NCBI GenBank assembly: GCA_025084515.1
Contig: JAJAGP010000566.1
Span: 216,727 to 280,726 of the forward strand
DNA from: Ancistrus triradiatus
Taxonomy: Eukaryota; Chordata; Actinopteri; Siluriformes; Loricariidae
DNA: 64,000 nt
Direction: 5' to 3'
Shown here: positions 21,815 to 34,900 of the stretch, one piece after another
Position numbering within the stretch: position 1 is the first letter of the stretch
Layout: each line of letters starts with the position of its first letter
Program-made: the position numbers and the translations under genes
The notes under the pieces: model-generated
The model's database searches: none
Told to the model about the DNA's origin: nothing
What the model saw: the letters and a program-made list of their open reading frames with translations, nothing else

Positions 21815-24800
21815 CCCGTTACTCACTCTATCACACAACAGAGGTCAGTCAGAGTGCTGTGTGTGAGGAAACAAAAAGCGTGAAAACTCAACTACAGGCA
21901 ACAACAGACTTTATTGTCTCAAAGCAGCTTTACTGTAGGGTGACAGTGGCAAGGAAAAACTCAACCAAGATGGTATATGTAAGAAATAGGATGATAGACA
22001 TAGTTTAAACACACAGAAGCTAAACAGAATCATTAAAATGGAGAACATAAAGAAAATGTAATACATATTAACATTTATTAAGTATTTAAGCAGTATATTA
22101 AGAGTCAGAATTATTTAAGTTAACCAATTAACAAGTTGTGTTCAGACAGGCAAGGCAAATCTTCTAAGAGCTGAACAGATTGTATGCAGTCTGAATGAAA
22201 TTGGACTTTTCCCAAATCGGCCACATATCTGATCTGACTTGATGCAACTTTTTGCCATTTTGCAGCCAATGGCAAATTACCATAAACATGGATATATTCC
22301 AGCATGATGTCTTCTGTCTTGATGAGGTGCTACAGCCGTTCAATCCAAATTAAACAAACTTACTGAAATGAAGTCTTATATGAACAAAACATGGCATTCA
22401 GCCATGTTCACCTTTAAATCACTTCTTGGTTTAATCGCTGCCTATTTGTCTCTACTGCTCAACCACTACTCTCCTCTCTGTTCCTTAAGGTCAACTGATT
22501 CCAGTTTATTGGTCACCCGCAGGTTTAGGCTCTCCACAATGGGAGGTAGGGCTTTTAGAGTGGCTGCCCCCCTGCTCTGGAACTCACTTCCCCTTTCTTT
22601 ACGCTCTACACCCTCTCTTTCTCTGTTTAAAACTCTTCTAAAAACTCATCTTGTCTCTCAACATTTCCTTTCATCTTCTACCTCCTCTGTATAATTTGTA
22701 TTTGCATAATTGGTATAATTTGTAAAGTGACCTTGGTTGTTGTGAAAGGCGCTATATAAATGTTATGTATTATTATTCAGTGAGTGAACTTGGGTTTATA
22801 AGATCTGGTCTGGTGCCAATGCAAATGTTATAAAGAAAGAATAATAAAATAAAACTTCAGTATTATGACTGGACTTTGTCCTAAAAAAAAAATAATACTC
22901 AAAGTCACAGCTGAGTTTTATTGTCATTTCAACCCTATACACTGTACACAGTGAAACGAAACAACAATTCTCCAGGACCTTCAGGTGCTACATAATGACA
23001 CAAAACACAAGACTAATGCAAAGGTGCTGTGAAACCAACAACCGTACCATGTTCAAAGTCACTTAAATCACCTTTCTTCCCCATTCTGATGTTCGGTTTG
23101 AACTGAAGGTCATCTTGACCATGCCTACATGCCTAAACGCATTGAGTTGCTGCCATGTGATTGGACAGAGTGAGGTGGCCGGTGAGTACATTTACATTTA
23201 TGTCATTTAGCAGATGCCCTTATCCAGAGCGACTCAAGGCCTCGACAGTTGAAGCTTGGCAGAAGGGGATTTGAACCCTGGACCTTTATGTCTGCATCGC
23301 AGAAGCATGCCTAGCACAGGAAATCTTTCACCAGGCGGTACTCTACCCACAAGTAGCCTCCAAGAGCCTTTTTGTAGGGCAGCGGGGGAAGCACTTTTAC
23401 GCCCTCTTGTGGGAAGACACAGTGACTAATCAGACCACACCTGTAATCATTTGCATATCAGCCTGAGACAGAACTGGATTCCAAGTTTGGCTGCAGACCG
23501 TCATTTCTATTGAGAATGGACAAAACGCAGTGCACACCAGTACATTTAAGCATTAAAAACCCATACCTCACTAGCAGCGTAAGTGTACAGCACTTTGTTC
23601 TTGATGACGAACCACAGCCTCTTCCATGGTTTCTTGTAGCCTTTCGATCGTTGCAGATAGCCGCTCATAGAAGAGTTCTCAGTGTTGGCAGTTACCTGCA
23701 AGAGCACAGGGGTCAGACTATTGCACAATGTCTTTATATCTCCAAGATCATGTATGTGTCTGTATTTGAACACACAACCTACTGACATCACGATGAAACC
23801 ATATAACAGAACCTCTAGAATGTAGACTTTCCCTTTGATTACTTACATACACACGGTTTGTATACTTTTCTTGCTCTTCTGCTCTTTATTTGACTCAGGG
23901 AAATTAATTAGCATGTTAATAAAGCAAATTCTAACCCAATCTATGAACATCCACTTCACTTTTGAGCAGTAATTAATCAATGGATCAAGCAATGACTAAA
24001 GCCCATGTAAGTGAATAACAATTATTCATCCAATAAAGGGAGCTGTAGGTTCAGTCACAAACATCAAACTCTTGCAGACACTTTCTCTTCGTGCCTCCTC
24101 CTTTCTCCGTCTCCATGCCTTACAGCCCTCTGTCTCAGTCTCAGTCTCTCTATCTGTCACAGTCTCAGTCTCTCTCTCTCCCCCTCTGACTTCATGTCTG
24201 TCTGTCTGTGGTAGCCTAGTGGTTAAGGTACTGGAGTATGGACCAAAAGGTCCAGAGCAAGGCCCTTAACCCAAAATTGCTTGGATTGTAAGACTGTATC
24301 AATTGTAAGTCGCTCTGGATAAGGGTGTCTGCTAAATGCTGTAAATGTAAATGTCTGTGTCCATCATAAGTTACATGCATCATGAACTGAGGAGTTTAAC
24401 GAGTGTTTGGTAGAGTAATGATAAGTAAGCTAATATTTAAAACACTTATACATTAACCTACAGTTGGGCAAAATCATTAACACAAAGCTTATTTTATAAT
24501 AAAGTGCTGAAAAATCTCATGTAATTTAGTGAGTAACGAATTGAAAGTGAAAAGTAAAAGCAAAACACTTACTCTATTGGTCAACTCAGGGCGCTAGCAC
24601 TGCTGCTAAGCTAACTGTAGCCTGTGTTCTGGAGCATTCAGTTCAGTTTTCCTTTCGTTTGGCTCTGATAACTAACTCTTTTAGAACCCATGGAGATCGA
24701 TTTGCACTATGAAACTGTATTGTAGATGTAGAAATAAAGAAAAACACGATAAACACAGCACAGATCTGCACTGAAGTTAAGATGTTGTGAATGTGAATCA

Positions 24801-27800
24801 CTGAATTGCTGTGTACTGAATCGTGACTCATGGGGCTCGACTCATACAAGTTTAAGCAAGTGCTGAATAAACAACAGGAGCGAAGACAAATTTTTTTGTC
24901 AAAATGTGTCGAGAACCGAGATACCACTGTATAGGTGAGGAATTAATAAGCTGCAATGCTAAACTCGGTTATTTCCAGACCAAAGCATTCTTATGCTATG
25001 TAATATGACAGACCGCTGTGAAAGCATCCTCTGTGATGTTACCAGAATAATCTGAAACATTACCTCTTTGAGAGCTGAAGGAATCTTCTTCTGTTTTCTA
25101 GAAAACGAGAAGGCCGAGCTCCTCCCACTGGGTGAAATGGCCACCCTGGACTGTTCACCTGATACAGATGGAGAGACAAAATATGAGTTCTAGTTCAAGA
25201 GGTGAAGAAGCTTAAAGAGCTATAAACATATGAATGTAGAATAACTGTGTGTGAATCTGTGCCTCACTGTCTTTCTGTTTGACTATCTATGTTTCTGTCT
25301 GTCTGGGTATGAGTCCATCTGTTTGCCCCGCCTGTGCTTCTGTCTGTCTGGAGCCGTATCAATCTGCCCTGTCTGTCTGCATTCTGGCTCCCTCTTTCTC
25401 TTCCTGTGCCGTCCATACGTCTAGTCCTGTCTAGCTCTCTCTCTCTCTGTCTCTCTGTCTCTCTGTCCCTGATTTAGTTCATTTCAATTTCATTTCACAA
25501 ATTTCAAACTCTTAAAAGGTCATAAATCAGCCTCCACTGTCAATAAACAGCGGTATTACCGGCTTTTCTATTTACAGTGGTGCTTGAAAGTTTGTGAACC
25601 CTTTAGAATTTTTTATATTTCTGCAGAAATATGACCTAAAACATCATCAGATTGTCCTAAAAGAAGATAAAGAAAACCCAGTTAAACAAATGAGACAAAA
25701 ATATTATACTTGGCCATTTATTTATCGAGGAAAATGATCTAAAATTACATATTAGTGAGTGGCAAAAGTATGTGAACCTCTAGAATCAGCAGTTCATTTG
25801 AAGGTGAAATGAGAGTCAGGTGTTTTCAATCAGTGGGATGACAATCAGGTGTGAGTGGGCACCCTGTTTTATTTAAAGAACAGGGATCTATCAAAGTTTG
25901 CTCTTCACAACACATGTTTGTGGAAGTGTATCATGGCACGAACAAAGGAGATTTCTGAGGACCTCAGAAAAAGAGTTGTTGATGCTCATCAGGCTGGAAA
26001 AGGTTACAAAACCATCTCTAAAGAGTTTGGACTCCACCAATCTACAGCCAGACAGATTGTGTACAAATGGAGGTAATTCAAGACCATTGTTACCCTCCCC
26101 AGGAGTGGTCGACCAACAAAGATCACTCCAAGAGCAAGGCGTGTAATAGTTGCCGAGGTCACAGAGGACCCCAGGGTAACTTCTAAGAAACTGAAGACCT
26201 CTCTCACATTGGCTAATGTTAATGTTCATGAGTCCACCATCAGAAGAAACACTGAAACAACAATGGTGTGCATGGCAGGGTTGCAAGGAGAAAGCCACTG
26301 CTCTCCAAAAAGAACATTGCTGCTCGTCTGCAGTTTGCTAAAGATCACGTGAACGAGCCAGGAAGGCTATGTTGGAAGAATGTTTTGTGAACGGATGAGA
26401 CCAAAATAGAAACTTTTTTGGTTTAAAAGATAAGCGTTATGTTTGGAGAAAGGAAAACACTGCATTCCAGCATAAGAACCTTATCCCCATCTGTGAAAAC
26501 ATGGTGGTGGTAGTTATCATGGTTTGGGCTTCCTGTTTTGCTGCATCTTCTGGGCCAGGACGGCTTGCCATCATTGATGGAACAATGAATTCTGAATTAT
26601 ATCAGATAATTCTAAAAGAAAAATGTCAGGACATCTGTCCATGAACTGAATCTCAAGAGAAGGGTGGGTCATGCAGCAAAGACAGCGACCCTAGCACACC
26701 AAGACGTTCTACCAAAGAATGGTTAAAGAAGAATAAAGTTCATGTTTTGGAATGGCCCAAGTCAAAGTCCTGACCTTAATCCAATGGAAATGCTGTGGAA
26801 GGCCCTGAAGTGAGCAGCTAATGTGAGGAAACCCACCAACATCCCAGAGCTGAAGCTGTTCTGTACGGAGGAATGGGCTAAAATTCCTCCAAGCCGATGT
26901 GCAGGACTGATCAACAGTTACAGGAAACGTTTAGCTGCAGTTATTGCTGCACAGGGGGGGTCACACCAGATACTGAAAGCAAAGGTTCACATACTTTTGC
27001 CACTGACTAATATGTAATATTGGATCATTTTCCTCAATAAAATAAATGACCAAGTATAATATTTTTGTCTCATTTGTTTAACTGGGTTCTCTTTATCTAC
27101 TTTTAGGACTTGTGTGAAAATCTGATGATGTTTTAGGCCATATTTATGCAGAAATACAGAAAATTCTGTATACTGCATTCAGTAAATACTTTCAAGCACC
27201 ACTGTATATCAGTACTAAAATGCAGAGCCGTGTAGTAGAATGGAAGAGTCCAGGCTACAAATCGAGACTAGGGATGAGCCACAAACCTCATACTAACTAG
27301 TGTGTTCAAACAACACTGTTGATGGTGTATTAATCCAACTACTGTATTAAGTCTGGCAGCATGTGGTTTGCATGCGCCAGGTCAGATCCCTGCACCCTCT
27401 AGTGGATAAATAAGGAGTTACTATTTGCTTACACTGCTGAGCCGCAGGTAATTATGTGTAAATATTCCTTAATCATTACAAAGAAGAGCTTTCTTATTAG
27501 TTCAGCTACACATTAAATCATCCCAACGAAGAGGTACGAGTGCAACCTTTATCCTTCTGCTGCAGCTTGACGTAGCACTGATCACAAACTCTGGCCAGCT
27601 GATTCTTCAGGTACTCCAGGTAATACTTATTAGAGGAACATGCCTGGCACACAACCTGACAACACATACACACACAGATTGTGATGCTCAGATTGTGTTT
27701 AACAATCTCACATACACAGTACATGTAAAACATGTCTTTATTAATACGTTCCTTTATGATCCAGACTCCTGACCTTTCCGCAGGCTCGGCAGTGATGGCG

Positions 27801-28767
27801 CCTCCAGGTGAGGGTGAACTCGCAGGTGCAGATCATGCACATGGTGGTGCGAAGGTCCGGGATCCAGATAGGAGCTTTAGAACCGAGTGGTGGACCATCC
27901 AGAGGTAATTCTTCAGACTAGAAAACCAGCGCACACACACATTTGGTCAGTCACTCGCACTCTCTCGGTCACTCTCACACTTCCCTCCCTCCCTCCCCTG
28001 TCCAGCCTCCCCTCCCTCTCTCAGACACGGCCAACAACATCTGTGTTGCCTCTGAGGGGGTGGGCTAGCATATGAGATGCCTGTGCCAACTGAGCGCCGG
28101 AAAAGTTATTGTTTTTTACTTAAACTCATCATAAATCTTTACACTTCACTTTAAAAGAAATCAAAAACCCATTAAAAACAGTAAAAGATGTACAAATGTT
28201 TAAGTATGATTTCTCAATTAAAGCCTGGAGTGTAAATAAATAAGAACATCAGCCTTGTAAACATGTAAGGCCCAGTGCTTAAGCTACTGAGCTACTGATC
28301 AGAAGGACTTGGGTTAAGCAAGGCCCATAAACCACCATTCGTTTGGATTGTACATTGAAGATTCATGTAAGTTGCTGTGCATATGGGCGGCAACTAAATG
28401 CTCTAGATGCTTCTTGTTCTGTCCTGGTTGGATCCAGTTTGCCCTAGCTGAGTTATCTTTGTATCAGAACCTGCACCCTACACAAACCTCTTGGCTTCGG
28501 CTGGAGATAAACGAGATCTTCTTCCTCGTGTAGTCGTCTATTGCTGTGGCGATGGCTTCTAGCCACTCGTCCCTCTCTGTGGCCGAGCTGTAAGTGTAAA
28601 GTAAAGGGTATAAAGGGTGGAACAGTATGTTTATATCATTATATGGTGTGTGTGTTTGTTTTTCTCACCTGGCTGACAGGATGAAGGAGCGTTCCACACT
28701 CTCAATGTTCAGTTCGTTCTGATAAGCCTCCTGACTGGGCTTGCTTACCTAGAACAAACACACATTA

Positions 28768-28804
<37 letters not shown>

Positions 28805-31800
28805 CTCTTGGATAGCTTACCTTCATACCAGCCAGAGACAGCATGCAGTTCACTTTATACTGTCCAGACTGCACAGGAGTGGTGTACAGCAAGATGTCAT
28901 TAAACTACAGCGAGTGTGTGAGAGAGAGACAGAGAGAGAGAAAAAGAGAGAGAAGAGGGAAGTGAGCCTGGTAGCAGCACAATCTGTAACAGTTTAATTA
29001 TTTTATATTAATTTCTCCTCTGTCTGCATAATACTGTCATGCGTTTTATTTTATCCATTGTTTATTACTGCTTTGCAAATGCAATGTCAAGAAAGTCCTT
29101 TTGAACTGAACTGACCTGAGAGTGAGAGACAGAGAGAAAGAGAAACAGAAAAACAGAGAGAGGCAAAACAGAAATGAACAGAGGGACAGAGAGAGAGAAA
29201 GGCAGAGACACAGACAGTCAGAGAGACACAAACACAGAGGTAGACACATACAAAGGCAGAGAGAAGGGGAGAGACAGAATGAGACAGAGAGAGAGAAAGA
29301 CAGACATGCAGAAACAGGACAAACATGCAGAAGGAGAGAGAGAGCAGACAGACAGAAAGAAAGGGCCAGGGGATATTAATCACATTAACCACAATAAACA
29401 CTTATGCATAATGACATGTTCAAACAGACTAAAAGAAACCAAAAGCTTTACATGCACACACACACAAAAAAAAAAAGGTCTCTCACCAGGAAGAACGTTC
29501 TGGGCTGCATGACTTTGCGGGACAGTTTCATCAGCGTGCCCTCCTTCAAAAACACCTGCAGGAGAAAACCGTCATCAGCACGAGTCCAGAGATCAAACAT
29601 CAGCCACAGTCACACACAGGATTGTGGGTAATAGGGGAATATAGAGTGTGGATAACACAGACCCTGCCAGGCTGAACGATCTCATGATGTCCATTCAAAC
29701 TGCACTGAACCTGCATCAGCTTCTGGAAGTTATCCTGAAACAGAGAAAATGAGCAGTCAACACAAAAGGGCTGAAACAAGGGATGTCATGTCATAACTGA
29801 TACTTCAGAACCAAGTCGATACCAAGATTCTGAAAATGTTATGGTTCCTGTTTCCGTTCCTGTTTTTCGTAGGTATGACAGATCTCCCAGAACACACAAG
29901 GGCAGCATAACAAGCCTACACGTGTAGGTGTAAATGGAATAAGAACGCTAAATCAACAACAATAACATGAGGAATGGGGTCAGCAAAAGCAGGAGAAGCA
30001 ACAGGTCCCCTGTAACTAATTCCCAAATGTCAGGCTACATGTATTAATTGACGCCGCTGTTCCAAAACTTTCTAAAATGGCATGGCATCGAAAATTTGAT
30101 CATATCACTCCTGTTCTATCATCACTACACTGGTTACCAGTCAAATTCCACATTGATTACAAAATACTTCTTATAACTTATAAAGCTCTACATGGCCTGG
30201 CCCCACATTATCTGAGTGACCTCTTAGAGTCTACTTCGTTCACAGGGTGCAGGACTTCTTTTAGTTCCTAGAATAAAAAAAGTCACAGCAGGGGGAAAGG
30301 CTTTCTCATACATGGCCCCCCAACTATGGAATAAACTTTCCACTCAGACACCCTCCAAAGTTTTAAGTCTAGGCTAAAGACATACCTATTTACACAGGCT
30401 TTTGACTAGATTTAGACCAGGATGCATGGCTTGGGTCACTGGGGCCGGAGTCTGGAGTCATGTCTGGCCTGCCTGCCTGTTCGTTAGCCGGGAGTGTCGA
30501 GTGGGCGGTCTGGCTGAACTCCCTGGCTGGCTCTCTCCCTTCCCCGGTTATCTGGGGACGAAGTGCCGCCAAGGACTTTCCTGCTTAGACTCAGGATCCT
30601 GGAGTGACTCTGTGTATTCGACTACTTAATGCCGATGTGCATATTTTACATTTTAATTGAACTATCACTCCAAGACTTTAGTTTAGACAAATTAGTTTCA
30701 TTCTTAGATTTATCATGTATGACACCCAAGGAGGTTGGGTCCCTTTTTGAGTCTTGGTCCTCCCGAGGTTTCTTCCTCATAACACTCAGGGAGTTTTTCC
30801 TTGCCACTGTCACCCTAGGCTTGCTCAATTTGGGATTGGATGTAGATATTAGGAGATAATCTAAAATGTTCAAGTTGCTCTGAGACAATGCTCCACAGTA
30901 AAAAGAGCAATATAAATAAATCTGACTTGAGAGGACTTAAAATTTACACAGAGAAGGGTAGAGAGTATTTTCGGTAAACAAATAAATGCTTAAGGGCAGT
31001 GCATCTTGGCTACCAATACTACCAGGCAAAATAAGTGAAACTGAAGCTTTATTTCAATAAATTTCTTTGAGTAGAGTTCAAATCTTGTGTACATGAAATC
31101 ATTTCTACTTGGTATATGGTATCTGGGCTTGAACTGTTTAAGCATTTGCTGCAATCCACACTGAACTGAAAACCAAAATCTCCTAATTGTGTCCAACGCA
31201 TTTCAAAAACGTGGAAAATATGACCAAAACTCACCTGAAGCATGGAGACTGGATAGGGCAGTTGCTGAATTTATATATATGGAACAAGTTTGGACCAACA
31301 GAGTGGAAAAGTGTGGATTCAAACAAATGCTTGAACAGTTGAACCCAGGTACCAGTTAAGTAGACGTTATTTCATGTACACAGAAATTTCCAAAAATCTA
31401 CACTGAAACTACAGAAATCATAACCCAGCATACAATTTTTTTTTTGTTTGTTGTTTTTTGTAGTATCGAAATTGGTATTGAGAATTGTAGAATTTTAGTG
31501 GTACTGGTACCATCTACTAAATTTCTGTTATCGTGACATCCCTAGCTGCTACTAATTCCTACAGTGTTGTAATTAGAGATGGGTCCGATCCAATCCCATT
31601 ATCGGCATCGGGTGCGATATTGACATCATTCATTCATGGGATATCAGATGGACAGGGCCGATGCGCTTACCGATCCATATTCCATTCCACATCTTACAAT
31701 GAGCATGTGCCAATTTCAGTCTGCTACTGAGTGAGCAAATAGTATTAGCTGTTGGTTTAACTAAAATGTCATGTGTGTGGAGATCGTTTTGTCTGGCAAT

Positions 31801-31859
31801 GCCAAAAAGCAAGACAGCATGTTATAACCTTAACACAGTACCAACAACAATAATCATAA

Positions 31860-31910
<51 letters not shown>

Positions 31911-34900
31911 CAGAATCGTTATAGGAACTGAAAAAATGTGGCTCGGCCCATCATTAGTTGTAATGACGCAAATTAAAGGCTGAGTTTAAATCGTGCTCCA
32001 ATCTGGCCACCCTGATCCTTATGCATTGTCATATACACTGGGGACGTGACTGTGGAGATATGAGGGCAGAAATACAGGGAAATTACCATCTATAACAAAA
32101 TTCAGCTTAAACTATAAAGGTACCTGACTTTAACCCCTTAACCCAAAATTGCTTGGATTGTAAGATAATATCAGTCTGAGGGCATCTGCTAAATCATGCA
32201 AAGTGAATGTTATGGCACGATTAAATTCCCAACACGGCACTGTGCAACATCTTACCCCTTGTTTCATGATGTCATTGGCATGATTTGCAACTTCCTTCAC
32301 TACCCCAAGGGCAGCTGTTGGAAAACAAGGGGGAAAAGGATATGTCAAATAAAACTGGAATTACACGATCAGGTCCATAATGATTAAGTCCGTTGATGTG
32401 GTTCTGAATGGCTTCTTTTCACTTAAGCAAATGTAATTTATGTAGCTTTTATGTCATTTATATAGAGACAGCAGAGAACACGAGGTAGAGTAGAGAACAA
32501 AAAAACCCGAACCACGATGTTACGCCAACATCAATTAAAGGGAAGGTTAAGGTAAGGTTTTAAACACAGTGTATACAGGAATGATTATTTGGGATTTGTC
32601 CATAGCAAATAACTGAAACATGCTCTACTTAATATTTGTCACAGCAAAGGTCAGAAACACAAAAACTCCACATCTTGAATAGGATATAACATTTAAAGTA
32701 TGTACACCATTTCATATTTATACTCAATCAGATAACACCAACTACTGTCTGAAAAGCTTCTTATATACATTCATGACAATCTGTAATTAAAATCATTATT
32801 AGAAATTAATTCTACATGTGAATTTGACCTGTGTGTGTGTGTGTGTGTGTGTGTGTCTGTGTGGGGTGTTATTACTTTGTGTATCTTTGTAGTCTGAAGA
32901 ATCCTCAGGAAGATTTTTCAAATAATCTGAAGGATGAGAAAGAAGAATTGTCAAAAAGCATGTTTTTCACATTTAGTAAGCTTATCATTTGCTCATTTAT
33001 TTTTTTCTTATCCTGGTCAGGGCTAAGGACAGGGGTTTGGAGCCTATCCCAGAAATCACAGCGCACAAACCAATGTGGGCCTGAACAGGGCACCAGGCCA
33101 CCACTCAGGACTGAGAAGGGGTCGCTGTTGCTGCTAACAGAGACGACCTCAACATCATCCCTCCTCTCCCTTAGCAACAGCTAATTGGTCTACATGAACA
33201 CCCGACACCAGCAGGACTCCAGTCTGGGTCGAATTTTAGATTTGGATCCCCATACAGAATAAAGGCCTTTTCACACCGAGTCCGTTTATTACACATATCA
33301 GGTTTTGAAAAAGAACACGTATATTAACAGCGTCCTTCACACTGAGCCCGAAACTGACGGACTGCGACGCTGAATAAAATTGTTAATCGGACCCTGTTCT
33401 AATTTCTGCGTTGGTCTGATGCGTTAAAATCAGGCTGACCAATCAGAGCTCAGTTGTCGGGCAGAACAGCTCATCCTGCTAGTAGCAGAGCACAAGAGCT
33501 TATAGGACAAGCAACATGCTGACTATAAAAACATGGATATTAAAGGAAAGATCTGGTGGAAAATAACTGAAAGGCTGGACTGTGGTAGCCTAGCGGGTAA
33601 GGTACTGGACTCTGGACCAGAAGGTCCAGGGTTCAAATCCCACCTCTGCCAAGCTGTCACTGTTGGGTCCTTGAGCAAGACCCTTAACCCACAATTGTTG
33701 GATTGTAAGACTGTACTAATTGTAAGTCGCTCTGGATAAGGGCGTCTACTAAATGCTGTAAATGTAAAAGTAAATGATGGTGATAAAGCTCACAGTGACT
33801 GGATGGAACCATTTTCTTATTTATTTAAGCGCATTCTAATCTGTTCGTGCCTGTTCTTATGTTCAAGCTTGTTGCACTAACCTTCGCTTGTGTCTATTGT
33901 TTTTTTTTAAGTTGACGATGTGAAAAGGACACGGCGAGACACATTAAGAGAAGGGAAATTAAACACACACAGTGTGCATCTCCAATGCTGTACCTGTCAG
34001 CAGCAGCTGGTACTGTGGGATACGCTGTACAGGTTTGAGGAGGTAATGCTTCAGAGCCAGACTGGCACATCGAGGACTCGTCTAAAGAGAGGAAATCATG
34101 CAGCATTACAGATTTTATACAGAAACCCCTGAGTAATTCTGTAAAACTGAATTAATCTGAAACAAAGCAGGGGCACAGCTAATGACCACACGACGCACCC
34201 TTACCTCAAACTGACGCACCACTGCAGCGAAAGCGGGGTTTTTGCGGCACTGTTCGTCCAAGAGAGCTACGTTGCGGTCGAACTCTCGGATGTAGGTGGA
34301 ATACATCTTGAGATACGGCCCCTTCTGCACAAAGATATCAGCCAGCCTCTGGTGATCTGACCTGTGAGAGGTTCACAGACACAAGTATAAGAGTTTAAGC
34401 CTAAAATACTGCAGCTGCTCATCTACACATAAATAGATACATACAAGTAAACTGACCACTGCCAGATAGATGTAATGATTTGAAATATTTCAACATCTTA
34501 ACAATAATAATAATAATAATGAATATCTGTCTTATCTTCGGAACGTAAACAGCCAATCAATACTGTCACCTTAACCGCCAATCAGATATTTGTAATAAAC
34601 TGTAAATGGCGTTCGTAAGTGTATGTGCCTGTCCTACTGCGAGTAGTACCCCCACTACCTGTATATTCTCTCTAACCTATAACTGTCTAAACTGGTTCAT
34701 GTTCACTTGTTGAGTCTCTGTTTCAACTGGTTGATCTTCCATGTTGTTCATAACACTGTCCATCAGTTTACATGCACTTAATAATCCGATAACTGCAGAA
34801 AATCAGATTTGCTCAGTAATCCAAATCGAGTATACATGCACTTGAGATGAATGGAAAACCGCCATTTTACTTTGCATTTCTACTTTGCAACCAGCCAATA

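Noticed and set aside
29087..29512. Arg/Glu-rich open frames
   Set aside because: Product of a GAGA/ACAGA simple repeat inside FGD6 intron 11; no splice or start context.
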